NCBI RefSeq assembly: GCF_001545075.1
Contig: NZ_FCOB02000009.1
Span: 62,001 to 126,000, forward strand
Origin: Caballeronia ptereochthonis
GTDB taxonomy: Bacteria; Pseudomonadota; Gammaproteobacteria; Burkholderiales; Burkholderiaceae
Direction of reading: 5' to 3'
Length of the DNA: 64,000 bases
The notes beneath the pieces are model-generated. The model worked only from the letters and a program-made list of their open reading frames with translations. It did not search any database and was not told the DNA's origin. How positions within the stretch are numbered: position 1 is the stretch's first letter; each line of letters starts with the position of its first letter. A program made the translations under genes and the position numbers. Positions 1 through 8,906 of this stretch are shown piece by piece.

Positions 1-693
1 GGCAGGAACCTCGCCATGGGCTTGCTCCTCGGAGAAAGCCGGAGTTTCCTCGACCTGGCGGCGGATGACGTAGCCCATGACGATAACGACAAAACTGAGG
101 AGGAACGGGATTCGCCATCCCCAGGAAGCGAACTGGTCCTTCGGCATGAAATGCGCGATGGGCAGGAAAACCGCTGCCGCCAGAAGCTGCCCCGCCTGCA
201 CCCCCTGGAGCGTGAAGCTCGCAAAGTAGCCACGCCGGCCGAACGGCGCATGCTCAAGGATCATGGAACTTGCGCCGGAGACCTCTCCCGCCACGGCGAA
301 CCCCTGAATGAGCCGGAGGGTGACGAGCATCACAGGCGCCCAGATGCCGACTTGCTGATACGTCGGCAAGAGTCCCACACCCATCGTCGAGATACCCATT
401 AAAAACATGCAGAAGATCAGCACCGTCTTGCGGCCGTGCCGGTCGCCGACATGGCCGAGCACCATCGCGCCTATGGGGCGGGCGACGTAACCGACACCGA
501 AAGTCGCCAGTGATGCGATGATGGCAACCGTCGGATTGTCCGAAGGGAAGAAGAGCTGCGGAAAGAGCAATGACGCTGCGGTCGCATAAATGAAGAAGTC
601 GTAGTACTCGAGTGCTGAGCCAATCCAGCCACTAGCTGCCGCGATCTTCGACTGGCGCCGGCGATGGGCCTCAACCTGGGTGCTTCCACTCAT
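1..693 (-). CDS. MFS transporter, MHS family (partial, N-terminal part)
   Basis: The gene runs off the left edge; 231 codons from the ATG at 693-691 are present. It is an inner-membrane proton symporter of the metabolite:H+ (shikimate/proline-betaine-like) branch of the major facilitator superfamily, shown by the early ALEYYDF segment, the loop motif GHVGDRHGRK and repeated hydrophobic helices. It is closely similar along its whole visible length to the complete transporter at 4038-5471, so the two are paralogues. It is transcribed divergently from the IclR gene at 778, with a palindrome in the gap that could control both. The likely substrate is a small carboxylate linked to the operon at 6-10 kb, which is inference. 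Confidence 0.93.
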   Translation of the reverse strand, partial: MSGSTQVEAHRRRQSKIAAASGWIGSALEYYDFFIYATAASLLFPQLFFPSDNPTVAIIASLATFGVGYVARPIGAMVLGHVGDRHGRKTVLIFCMFLMGISTMGVGLLPTYQQVGIWAPVMLVTLRLIQGFAVAGEVSGASSMILEHAPFGRRGYFASFTLQGVQAGQLLAAAVFLPIAHFMPKDQFASWGWRIPFLLSFVVIVMGYVIRRQVEETPAFSEEQAHGEVPA

Positions 694-740
694 GACTTGT
701 CTCCGTCTAGATTGACTTTTCGATGCCATTCTTTATAGTT

Positions 741-770
741 GTAACATCGTTCCATTAAGAACCATATTAC
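741..770. promoter_or_regulatory. Palindromic operator candidate between divergent transporter and IclR genes (copy 1)
   Basis: GTAACATCGTTC, a 6-base spacer, then GAACCATATTAC: two 12-base arms matching at 10 of 12 positions as an inverted repeat. It lies 7 bases before the IclR ATG and about 50 bases before the transporter start. The same palindrome occurs at 5521-5550 in the paralogous block. IclR proteins bind such palindromes as dimers and often repress their own gene; the assignment here is inferred from position and conservation. Confidence 0.6.
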
Positions 771-777
771 CTACATC

Positions 778-1584
778 ATGAGAGTTGTCAAGGGAGCAGT
801 TGACCGATCACTCCAGGCGATCGAGTTGCTCGCCCGTGAGGCGCGCTGGATGCGAATGTCCGATATCGCCGCTGAACTCGAGCTCGAGAAAGGGCCCGCC
901 CATCGAGTGCTTGCGCAGCTTTGCGAGCAGGGCTGGGCTGAGCAAGATGAACAGACTTCCCAGTACCGCCTGACCTTGAAGCTTTCTTTGCTCGGTCAGC
1001 GATACCTGCATGGGCTAGGGTTGCCGGGCCTGGTCCAGCCTATCCTCGATGAAGTCGCAGCGCAGTGCCATGAGCTCGTGCGGCTGACAGTGGTGAATGA
1101 AGGGACACTTGCGTGGTTCGCTGCGTCTCAAGGTGCGGCGCCGGGGCTGATGTATTCACCGTCCATGCATAGTCCCATTGCCTTGCATGCCACATCGGTC
1201 GGAAAGGCGTGGTTGGCGGCAATGTCCAACGACGAAGCAGTTGGCCTCGCATTGCGTGGCGGGCTCGGCCAGCCCAACGGCGCAGGCACATCGAAGGCGA
1301 TTAATAGCGTCGACCGATTATTACCGGAGCTCGAACTGACGAGGCAACGCGGCTATGGTCTGGTCGTTGAGGAAGCCGAGCCAGGTGTGGTCGCGATGGC
1401 CGTGACCGTGCGTTCGCAGGTTGATGGGGCGGTAGTCGGAACAATGAGTATCGCTGGGCCGGTCTTGCGCATACCGCCGGAGCGTTACGACGCCTTTCAT
1501 GCGTTACTGCGCGAAGCGTCCGCGAAACTGGGGGCCGTCTGGCCGCGACAGAGCGTCGACAGAGACGTCAACCAGGCGGCTTGA
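778..1584 (+). CDS. IclR family transcriptional regulator (copy 1)
   Basis: A 268-residue regulator with an N-terminal winged helix-turn-helix (about residues 8-65; RSLQAIELLAREARWMRMSDIA start) and a C-terminal effector-binding domain (about 85-255) with the family's SVGKAWLA-type segment. Length fits the family. It is closely similar to the regulator at 5558-6367 and sits in the same position beside a divergent MHS transporter. It probably senses the transported acid or a breakdown product and acts at the palindrome at 741-770. Its downstream partner, a hydratase gene, is reduced to a remnant starting at 1586, so in this copy only transporter control may remain. Confidence 0.92.
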   Translation: MRVVKGAVDRSLQAIELLAREARWMRMSDIAAELELEKGPAHRVLAQLCEQGWAEQDEQTSQYRLTLKLSLLGQRYLHGLGLPGLVQPILDEVAAQCHELVRLTVVNEGTLAWFAASQGAAPGLMYSPSMHSPIALHATSVGKAWLAAMSNDEAVGLALRGGLGQPNGAGTSKAINSVDRLLPELELTRQRGYGLVVEEAEPGVVAMAVTVRSQVDGAVVGTMSIAGPVLRIPPERYDAFHALLREASAKLGAVWPRQSVDRDVNQAA

Positions 1585-1585
1585 G

Positions 1586-1711
1586 ATGCCGGATTCATCC
1601 CATGAGTCTCGGCAAGTAGCCCAAGGGAAGCAGTTGAAGCGCCTCCCCATTGAACTGCGACCTTCAACGGGTGATGAAGGCTTCGCAAGCACTACAACCT
1701 CAAACGCGTCA
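1586..1711 (+). pseudogene. Remnant of 2-keto-4-pentenoate hydratase gene (copy 1)
   Basis: Directly after the IclR stop, as in the intact copy, a reading frame begins with ATG at 1586. It contains RLPIELRPSTGDEGFA, which lines up with RLPVELLPANLDDGFA in the intact hydratase at 6370-7173. Similarity fades after about 40 residues and the frame stops at 1750. The duplicated block therefore once included at least the start of the hydratase gene. Confidence rests on one aligned block in the expected position. Confidence 0.6.
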
Positions 1712-2392
1712 TCAGGATCCTCGGGTTCGCCAAGACAGTGCGTGCAGTGAGGCAAGTGAGGCTGACAGGCGCGTGAACCCGCGTCGACGCTGTTTGCAAC
1801 TCAAACCCGATCACGTCCTCTGCCTGCGTCTCGGGATAACGGAACCATGCGCCGAGCCGTGCGTCACGGCCGGCCGTCCTGCGCGTTCCTTCGCGGCCTC
1901 GGCCAGTTCGAGGCGCTGGCTACGGCGCAGGGTGGTCGTTGGCGGCGGCCGTTCTCCCCCATACACAGCCGGCATTCGCGACGGTCAATGGCAGTCTGAA
2001 CTCGAGGTCGCGTAGGCGTCGGACTGTTCGTGGTCCATCTGCTGAGTGCATCCGAGCGGCCGTTGATGCGAACGTGATGCCGCCGGGGGGCGTCAGAGAT
2101 CACGACGTACTCAATATTGGGTGCAGCAACGAGATCTCACCGGGTTGTTGGCTGGTAACTGCGAGAGTGTCCCGACATCGAAGTGGTGGCGACGATTTTA
2201 GTTTTTCGGTGGGCACCCATGCCGGGTCTGAGCTGTAGCGCTCGGGCAACGAGGGAGAAGCCCGCAGCATGCTTCCGGCGGGTTGCGAGATTGCACATAC
2301 CCGGGACGGTTAGCTCGCGGTTGCACGGTGGACCCCCGGTCGGTGGCCTCACCGTGCACCGTCGCAAGTAAGAAAAGGGCCTCCGCCGGTGC
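1712..2392. other. Non-coding or degenerate stretch between IclR copy 1 and the porin
   Basis: About 680 bases. Short open frames exist on both strands but none has a convincing start, ribosome binding site or recognisable family. It is probably decayed remains of the duplicated operon plus the region downstream of the porin. Confidence 0.5.
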
Positions 2393-3628
2393 TTAGAAGC
2401 GATGGACGATGCCTACGCCTGCTGCGAACATACTGCGCGAGGACGACGGAGTCGACTGGAAGCCGTCGCCGATTGATGCTGTTGCATCGATCTGCCGGTT
2501 CGTCGCGCCTGCCGCCGTGAACGTCGGCGTGCCGAGCGTTCGGCCGTTCGCGCGCTGGAACGCTTCCAGGGCGTAGAAGCCGGTCCGCTTGGACAGCGCG
2601 TAGTACTGGGACAAACTGAACTGGTGGTACGACGCTGCGTCGTCGATGCCGTTCGCCTTGCTCGCCCACGTGTAGCTGTAGCCCGCAGCGAAGTCCCATG
2701 CTGTCGTGGCCTTCCAGTGCAGTACGGTACCAGCGGTATTGAAGACTTGCTCATCGGTGAACTTGGACAGCACGCCCGGGATGTACTGAACGTTTGTGTA
2801 CGTTGCCGAGAGATCCCACGCGCTGTTGAATACGTAGCCGAGGCCGACCGCGAAGCGATTCTGCGCCTGGGCGCCTTGATACCCGTTCGTCACCGCCGAC
2901 ACGCCCGACTGGCCTGCCGTGTTCATCGTCGAATCCGCGCCATAGACGCCGCCGCCGACGGCCGAGTTGTTGATTCGCATGAAGGCAACCGTACCGCCGA
3001 TTGGGCCTTGCTGATACTGGATCGCAGCCGACCACGTCGAGCCGCGATATACGCTGTCAGGCACGCCTGCGAGCGAGTACGAGCCGCTGACCGTCACACC
3101 GTAGAGCTGCGGCGACGTATAGACGATCGAGTTATTCGCGCGGTAGATCGTGTCCAATGCGTCCAGATCGCCCGGATGCGCGCCGAAGTAGCCGGTTAGC
3201 CAGTTCGTCGGGCTGTACGGCGACATCAGCGTGTAGTACGACGTGTACTGGCGACCCAATGTGAAGGTACCGAACGTCTGGTTCGTCAGACCGACCCAGG
3301 CTTGACGGCCGAACATCGCGTTCGTGTATTGCTGCGCGCCGTTGTTGACGTTGAAGCCGGATTCCAACTGGAAAATCGCCTTGGTGCCGCCGCCCAGATC
3401 CTCGCCACCCTTCAGGCCGAAACGGCTGCCCGCCCAGATGCCCGATGCCGTCTTGACATTCGAACGGCCGCCGCTTGTAGAACCCAGCGAGGTCTGGCTG
3501 CTCTGATAGACGATCGAATCGTCGACGATGCCGTACAGCGTGACGCTGCTTTGTGCGAACGCCGGCGCAGCGGCTGCGAATGCCGTTGCCGCGACGACGG
3601 CGGCCTTGGTCACTTCAAAGGTCCTCAT
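2393..3628 (-). CDS. Gram-negative porin (Burkholderia type)
   Basis: A 411-residue outer-membrane trimeric porin. A signal peptide ending APAFA is followed by the classic mature start QSSVTLYGIVDDS. Later come the conserved segments SRFGLKGGEDLGGG, FQLESGFN and FGRQAWVGL, and a C-terminal F (VHRF) needed for beta-barrel insertion. The ATG is preceded by AGGAG. It lies between the two transporter/IclR blocks on the minus strand, so it may admit the substrate of the catabolic operon; that link is inference. A second, broken porin lies at 35213-36421. Confidence 0.95.
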   Translation of the reverse strand: MRTFEVTKAAVVAATAFAAAAPAFAQSSVTLYGIVDDSIVYQSSQTSLGSTSGGRSNVKTASGIWAGSRFGLKGGEDLGGGTKAIFQLESGFNVNNGAQQYTNAMFGRQAWVGLTNQTFGTFTLGRQYTSYYTLMSPYSPTNWLTGYFGAHPGDLDALDTIYRANNSIVYTSPQLYGVTVSGSYSLAGVPDSVYRGSTWSAAIQYQQGPIGGTVAFMRINNSAVGGGVYGADSTMNTAGQSGVSAVTNGYQGAQAQNRFAVGLGYVFNSAWDLSATYTNVQYIPGVLSKFTDEQVFNTAGTVLHWKATTAWDFAAGYSYTWASKANGIDDAASYHQFSLSQYYALSKRTGFYALEAFQRANGRTLGTPTFTAAGATNRQIDATASIGDGFQSTPSSSRSMFAAGVGIVHRF

Positions 3629-4037
3629 TGCGTCTCCTATTGTGGATAAAGCGAGTTACGTCTGTTTTAACGAGGTCGGCACCGACGCCGTAAGTGCGCT
3701 CATAATCGTCGCCGGTTACGTCTCGATTACGTGGAAACCGCATTCGCCAGCCTGCACGTCCCCGGATATATGGACTTGCGAATTAACTTGGGCACGCGAT
3801 ACATCTGCAGACCGACTAACCTGAGGCGTTTGGATTCCTACGTCCATGCGATGGACTGGCGCGAATGCGTGCGCGACCCAAGCTGCGCCGATCGATGACT
3901 ATCCTTCGGCGCACGACGAGGCGATGAACTCGGGCACATTCGAACCGGCGTCCGGCGCCGAGGTACACGTTTGCATGGACGTCCGATTTGCGTTGCGCCC
4001 AAGGCGCGATTACGCCGAGCAGGCGGCCGGCGTCGGC
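3629..4037. other. Intergenic region upstream of porin
   Basis: About 400 bases holding the porin promoter region and the 3' side of the second MHS transporter. No gene could be supported; the short open frames look like chance. Confidence 0.5.
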
Positions 4038-5471
4038 TTAAGACCGCACGTTGTGGACAAACCTCGATTCAGCGGCATTCTTGCTGGTCGCGACCATCGA
4101 TTCACTGCGCAGGCGTTCATATTCCGCCTTGGGTACAGGAATAGCGTTGCGGTCGCCGAGATCGTCAAGGCGGAGACGGTACGTTTCCCGAGTGGTGAAC
4201 GCGGCAAACGCGGCAACTAGACAAATGCCGAATGTGAGAAAGCCGATCTTCAATGGGATGTTGGCGGACCCAGGGGGCGCGACGGCGACGAAAAGCGCAG
4301 GTATCAAGGCCGACAAAGTTGTCCCGACATTCTGCCCGATGGCCATTCCCGTCACGCGCACCCGCGGTCGGAAGAGTTCTGGGAACAGGCTCGGAAACAC
4401 ACCGTTGAAGCCCTGGTAGGCGATGCCCCACATGAGCGCCGAAAAAATCAGCGAGAGCCAGAGGTTGTGAATGCTAATCGCATAGAGGAAGCCGAAGGAA
4501 AGCAGGCCGGCGCTCAAGGCCCCGACAAGTACTGGCGGCCTGCGGCCGATCTTGTCTGAGAGATTGCCGACGAAGGGAATCAGTATGACGGAGCAGATGT
4601 TACCGAGAACCGGAATCCAGAGATAGACTCCGGCAGGAAAGCCGATACCGTACGCCGGCTGTACCGCGTACGCAGTACCGAACACTGTAGCGAGAAACAC
4701 GACGACGGCGGTGAGCGCCATGCAGACGACGCGCAAAACATCGCCCCAATTCTGCCGCAGGACTTCGGCGACCGGTGAGTCGGGAACCTGACCGTGAGCT
4801 CGCTCCTGGGCAAAAGTCGGGGTCTCGCGAACCTGGCGGCGGATGATGTAACCAACAATGACAACGACAACGCTGAACAGGAACGGAATTCGCCATCCCC
4901 AGGAAGCGAACTGGTCCTTCGGCATGAAATGCGCGAGAGGCAGGAAGACCCCGAACGCCAGGAGCTGCCCAGCCTGAGACCCTTGGATGGTGAAGCTCGT
5001 GAAGTAGCCGCGCCGACCAAACGGTGCATGTTCAAGAATCATCGAACTGGCACCGGAGAGCTCACCTGCGACGGCGAACCCTTGAACGAGCCGGAGAATG
5101 ACGAGCAGCACCGGAGCCCAGATGCCGACCTGCTGATACGTGGGTAAAAGTCCCACGCACATCGTTGAGATGCCCATCAGGAACATGCAGAAAATCAGCA
5201 CCGTCTTCCGGCCGTGCCGATCGCCGATGTGGCCGAGCACCATAGCGCCTACTGGACGGGCGACATAGCCAACACCGAAAGTCGCCAGTGATGCGATGAT
5301 CGCGACCGTCGGATTGCCAGAGGGGAAGAAAAGCTGCGGAAAGACCAATGACGCTGCGGTCGCGTAAATGAGGAAATCGTAGTACTCGAGTGCTGATCCG
5401 ATCCAGCCGCTGGCCGCTGCGATTTTCGACTGGCGCTGGCGATGCGGCTCAGCCGGGGTGCTTCCATTCAT
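4038..5471 (-). CDS. MFS transporter, MHS family (complete copy)
   Basis: A 477-residue twelve-helix inner-membrane symporter. It has the MHS signature features: ALEYYDF near the N-terminus, GHIGDRHGRKTVL in the loop between helices 2 and 3, GFAVAGELSGA in helix 4, and a second SDKIGRR motif at the half-way loop. The ATG at 5471 lies 50 bases from a palindrome shared with the divergent IclR gene. Homologues carry shikimate, alpha-ketoglutarate, dicarboxylates or aromatic acids; the substrate here is unknown but is probably the acid processed by the operon at 6370-10478. Confidence 0.95.
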   Translation of the reverse strand: MNGSTPAEPHRQRQSKIAAASGWIGSALEYYDFLIYATAASLVFPQLFFPSGNPTVAIIASLATFGVGYVARPVGAMVLGHIGDRHGRKTVLIFCMFLMGISTMCVGLLPTYQQVGIWAPVLLVILRLVQGFAVAGELSGASSMILEHAPFGRRGYFTSFTIQGSQAGQLLAFGVFLPLAHFMPKDQFASWGWRIPFLFSVVVVIVGYIIRRQVRETPTFAQERAHGQVPDSPVAEVLRQNWGDVLRVVCMALTAVVVFLATVFGTAYAVQPAYGIGFPAGVYLWIPVLGNICSVILIPFVGNLSDKIGRRPPVLVGALSAGLLSFGFLYAISIHNLWLSLIFSALMWGIAYQGFNGVFPSLFPELFRPRVRVTGMAIGQNVGTTLSALIPALFVAVAPPGSANIPLKIGFLTFGICLVAAFAAFTTRETYRLRLDDLGDRNAIPVPKAEYERLRSESMVATSKNAAESRFVHNVRS

Positions 5472-5520
5472 AACTCGTCTCCGTCTTCGATTGACTTTTC
5501 TGGGCGTGTTCTCTATTGTT

Positions 5521-5550
5521 GTAACATCGTTCCATCAAGAACAATGTTAC
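5521..5550. promoter_or_regulatory. Palindromic operator candidate (copy 2)
   Basis: GTAACATCGTTC, 6-base spacer, GAACAATGTTAC: the arms match at 11 of 12 positions. It occupies the same place as the palindrome at 741-770, 7 bases before the IclR start. Better symmetry than copy 1 suggests this is the functional operator of the intact operon. Confidence 0.65.
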
Positions 5551-5557
5551 CAACGCT

Positions 5558-6367
5558 ATGATACTTGTCAAGGGAGCAGTTGACCGTTCGCCGCAAGCGA
5601 TCGAGTTGCTCGCACGTGAAGCGCGCTGGATGCGAATGTCGGACATCGGCGCTGAACTCGAACTGGAGAACGGCCCAGCCCATCGCGTGCTTGCGCAACT
5701 GTGCGAGCAGCGCCGGGCTGAACAGGACAAACATACGTCCCAATATCGTCTGACTCTGAAGCTATCCTTGCTTGGTCAGCGGTACCTGCATGGGCTGGGC
5801 TTACCTGGCCTGGTGCGGCCGATCCTCGATGAGGTGGCCGCGCAATGCCGGGAACCGGTTCGCCTGACCGTCGTCAGCGAAGTGACGCTCGCATGGCTTG
5901 CGTCCTCCCAAGGCGCGGCACCGGGGCTCATGTATTCGCCGTCAATGGAGAGCCCGATTACCTTGTATGCAACAGCGAACGGCAAAGTGTGGCTGGCGTC
6001 GACGCCAAACGATCGCGCGATCGAATACGCATTGGGTGGCGGACTCGGAAAAGCGGGTGCTCGCGCATGCGGGCCAAAGGCGATTAACAGCATCGAGCAG
6101 TTGATTCCCGAGTCGGAACTGACCAGACCGCGCGGCCATGGGCATGTCGTGGAAGAAGCCGAACCCGGCGTTGCCGCGTTGGCGGTGCCCGTGCAGTCGC
6201 TGACCGACGGTACCGTGGTCGGCACGATGAGCATCGCGGGGCCCCTCATGCGAGTTCAGCCCGAGCGCTATGACGACTTCTACGCGTTGTTAAAAGAGGC
6301 CGCTTCGAAGCTAGGTGCGGTATGGCCGCGTAAGAGCGTCGGGGCGAACGTGAGTGAGGCGGCTTGA
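5558..6367 (+). CDS. IclR family transcriptional regulator (copy 2)
   Basis: A 269-residue IclR regulator with a winged helix-turn-helix at residues 8-65 and an effector domain behind it. It is a clear paralogue of the protein at 778-1584. Its stop lies 2 bases before the ATG of the hydratase gene at 6370, so it is probably the first gene of the operon and autoregulated through the palindrome at 5521-5550, which also faces the divergent transporter. Repressor or activator action cannot be told from sequence. Confidence 0.92.
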   Translation: MILVKGAVDRSPQAIELLAREARWMRMSDIGAELELENGPAHRVLAQLCEQRRAEQDKHTSQYRLTLKLSLLGQRYLHGLGLPGLVRPILDEVAAQCREPVRLTVVSEVTLAWLASSQGAAPGLMYSPSMESPITLYATANGKVWLASTPNDRAIEYALGGGLGKAGARACGPKAINSIEQLIPESELTRPRGHGHVVEEAEPGVAALAVPVQSLTDGTVVGTMSIAGPLMRVQPERYDDFYALLKEAASKLGAVWPRKSVGANVSEAA

Positions 6368-6369
6368 AG

Positions 6370-7173
6370 ATGACAGCCGCAACACAGGCCGCCGAGGGTA
6401 TCGCCAGTCCGCGCGAACAGGCCGCGCGCCTTCTTGTGACAGCGCGCCGAACAGGCACGCTCGTCGAGCGGTTGCCCGTCGAACTGCTGCCTGCGAACCT
6501 GGACGACGGTTTCGCGATTCAGCAGGAGGTCAGCCGTCAACTCGGCCGGCAGATCGGCGCATGGAAATGCGCACTTCCGCAGCCGGGCAAGGTCATTGCC
6601 GCTCCAATCTACGACGCCGATATTCATCGAGGCGATGTTTGTCGCATGAGCGGGTCTGCCGGTGTCGCTGTAAGGGCGGAGCCGGAACTGGCCTGCCTAC
6701 TGAACAGCGATCTGCCGCCACGGCGCGAAGTTTATGGCGAAGCGGAAGTGCTCGACGCGCTTGGGGACACGCACCTCGCGCTCGAATTGCTGGGCTGCCG
6801 TTATGCGCATCCAGAAAAGCTGACGTTTCCTGAGCTAATGGCAGACGGCCTCTTTAACGCCGGTCTTGTCCTTGGACCGCGAGTGAACTTATTCGATGGC
6901 GCCACGCCAGCTGACCTCCCTGTCGAATTCGACCTTGGTCTGACCCGCGTCGGGGACGAAGCGGTCACGCTCACGGGACGCCACCCCGATCAAGGCGTGC
7001 TCGCGCCGATCGTGTGGCTCGCTAATTTCCTTCGCGCGCGCGGCCTCGGATTGTATGCAGGCCAAGCTGTGATCACCGGGTCCTACGCCGGCGTTCTGGA
7101 GTTGCCAGTCGGTTGTGAGTTGCTTATCCGCTTCGGCGAACTCGGCACATTGCCCATCATTTTTTTGTCTTGA
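6370..7173 (+). CDS. 2-keto-4-pentenoate hydratase / 2-oxohepta-3-ene-1,7-dioate hydratase family
   Basis: A 267-residue enzyme of the MhpD/HpcG/DmpH family (FAH fold), which adds water to or decarboxylates 2-keto-4-enoic acids in meta-cleavage and related pathways. Supporting segments are RRTGTLVERLP near the start, WKCALPQPGKVIAAPIY, RAEPELACLL with the metal-binding acidic residue, and a C-terminal GQAVITGSYAG. I chose ATG 6370; a TTG at 6364 overlapping the IclR stop is possible. It is tightly spaced between the regulator and the FAH gene at 7186, implying one transcript. The real substrate may be a sugar-acid derivative rather than an aromatic one. Confidence 0.9.
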   Translation: MTAATQAAEGIASPREQAARLLVTARRTGTLVERLPVELLPANLDDGFAIQQEVSRQLGRQIGAWKCALPQPGKVIAAPIYDADIHRGDVCRMSGSAGVAVRAEPELACLLNSDLPPRREVYGEAEVLDALGDTHLALELLGCRYAHPEKLTFPELMADGLFNAGLVLGPRVNLFDGATPADLPVEFDLGLTRVGDEAVTLTGRHPDQGVLAPIVWLANFLRARGLGLYAGQAVITGSYAGVLELPVGCELLIRFGELGTLPIIFLS

Positions 7174-7185
7174 CAGGAGTACGAC

Positions 7186-8079
7186 ATGCGTCTCGTCCGT
7201 TTCGGCCAACCTGGTCGTGAGCAGCCCGGTATTATCGATTCCAGCGGCGCGATCCGCGATCTGACTGGCATCGTGAACGACATTGATGGAACGAGTATCA
7301 CGCCAGTCGCGCTTGCAAAGCTGGGCGAACTCGATTTAGATCGTCTGCCCGTCGTTGAATCAGGCACGCGTCTCGGCGCGTGCGTCGGCAATGTCCGTAA
7401 TCTCGTGTGCATCGGCCTGAACTACTCCGATCATGCTGCTGAAACCGACACGCCGATCCCACGCGAGCCTGTGGTGTTCAACAAGCATACGGGCTCCATC
7501 AGCGGCCCGAATGACCCGGTCGTTTTGCCCGTCGACGCGCAAAAGCTCGATTGGGAGGTGGAACTCGGCGTGGTAATCGGCAAGCCCGCGTGGCAAATCG
7601 ACGAAGCCGATGCGCTGGACCATGTGGCGGGCTACTGTCTTGCGAATGATGTTTCCGAACGCGCGTATCAGCTCGAACGCGAAGGGCAGTGGACCAAGGG
7701 TAAAAGCGGATTTTCGTTCGCTCCGCTTGGCCCGTGGCTCGTGACCCGTGACGAAGTTCCCGATCCACAGGTGCTCGACCTTTGGCTTGACGTGAACGGT
7801 ACGCGCCGTCAGACCGGCAACACACGCACAATGATCTTCAACGTCGCGCACATCGTGGCGTATCTCAGCCGCTTCATGCCTTTGATGGCTGGCGACGTGA
7901 TCATTACGGGCACGCCTCCTGGCGTAGGTCTCGGTCAGAAACCGCCAGTCTTTCTCAAAGCCGGCGACACGATGACGCTCGGCGGCAGCGGACTCGGCGA
8001 GCAGACACAAAAGGTTGTGCAGTACGCGGACACTCTTGGCGCAGCCTGGGGCCGCGGCGAGTATCCATCGGCACGTTAA
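7186..8079 (+). CDS. Fumarylacetoacetate hydrolase family protein
   Basis: A 297-residue FAH-family enzyme with a small N-terminal domain (1-70) and the catalytic FAH domain (about 75-290). Visible are CIGLNYSDHAAET, the metal-binding DWEVELGVVIG (E-x-E type) and DVIITGTPPGVG. Relatives cleave 2,4-diketo acids or isomerise or decarboxylate meta-cleavage products. The start has AGGAG 8 bases upstream. Position four in a run regulator, hydratase, FAH, unknown, UxaA makes it part of one degradative pathway. Pairing with a UxaA dehydratase recalls non-phosphorylating sugar-acid routes ending in pyruvate plus an aldehyde or acid; that is inference. Confidence 0.93.
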   Translation: MRLVRFGQPGREQPGIIDSSGAIRDLTGIVNDIDGTSITPVALAKLGELDLDRLPVVESGTRLGACVGNVRNLVCIGLNYSDHAAETDTPIPREPVVFNKHTGSISGPNDPVVLPVDAQKLDWEVELGVVIGKPAWQIDEADALDHVAGYCLANDVSERAYQLEREGQWTKGKSGFSFAPLGPWLVTRDEVPDPQVLDLWLDVNGTRRQTGNTRTMIFNVAHIVAYLSRFMPLMAGDVIITGTPPGVGLGQKPPVFLKAGDTMTLGGSGLGEQTQKVVQYADTLGAAWGRGEYPSAR

Positions 8080-8108
8080 GACGATTCGATTTGTCAAAGG
8101 GAGGAGAT

Positions 8109-8804
8109 ATGAGCCTTGCTGGAACGGGCGTCGTCGCAATCTGGCACGACCTGCTGCCGGAAGCGAAAGATGAATTTTACGAGTGGCACAATCGCGAGCA
8201 CATGCCGGAACGCGCCGGCATCCCCGGGTTCAGGCGCGGTCGACGCTTCATAGCACTGGATGCAGGTCCCGAGTACTTCAATCTCTACGAGGCCGACACC
8301 GTCGAGGTGCTTGGCGCGCAAGATTACCTCTCCCGGCTGAATACGCCGACGCCGTGGACCAGGCAGGTTGTCGCCTCTTTCCGGAACGTTGCGCGCTCAA
8401 TCTGTCACGTCGCCTATTCGGACGGCGTTGGGCAGGGTGCCTATCTCATGAGCGTGCGCTTCGACGTGCCTTCGGATGCACGGGCAGACGTCGTGAAGGG
8501 TTTGCGTCAGCGCGTGCTGCCGCCTCTCGTGGATTTGCCGGGGATCACGGGCGTGCACCTGTGCCTTGCCGACGAAGCGATTAGCAAGGTGGAAACGGCG
8601 GAAAAGAAGGCGCGGTCAGAGGGCACGCAGGTACCCACATGGATCGTGCTAGTCGAAGGGTGCCGGGCAGACTATGTCACTTCGGCGGTGGACCGTTTAG
8701 TTTCGGGACTCGCGACTTTGCCTGAGGCTGGCGCGACCGCGCCGGATACGACGCTCTATCAACTTGAGTACACGCGCTGCAAAACACCCTGGAGCGCTGG
8801 CTAA
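8109..8804 (+). CDS. Two-module dimeric alpha/beta-barrel-like protein of unknown function
   Basis: 231 residues from ATG 8109, chosen because GGGAGGAG lies directly upstream. I do not recognise an enzyme. The first half has EWHNREHMPERAGIPG, typical of ferredoxin-like proteins loosely grouped with DUF4286-type or EthD-like stress-responsive folds. The second half repeats the plan, starting near YLMSVRFDVP and with a matching LPGITGVHL segment, so two similar modules are fused. It is cytosolic, with no signal or membrane segment. Its place between FAH and UxaA genes suggests an accessory or catalytic role in the same pathway. Confidence 0.75.
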   Translation: MSLAGTGVVAIWHDLLPEAKDEFYEWHNREHMPERAGIPGFRRGRRFIALDAGPEYFNLYEADTVEVLGAQDYLSRLNTPTPWTRQVVASFRNVARSICHVAYSDGVGQGAYLMSVRFDVPSDARADVVKGLRQRVLPPLVDLPGITGVHLCLADEAISKVETAEKKARSEGTQVPTWIVLVEGCRADYVTSAVDRLVSGLATLPEAGATAPDTTLYQLEYTRCKTPWSAG

Positions 8805-8906
8805 GCGGTTAAGCGTCGTCGATCACCGCTTCACTGCCCTTCGCGCGAATCCCACGTGGCCACGCGCGCGACCGGCCTTCACCCTGAGAAACGTAGGAGC
8901 AGTGCC

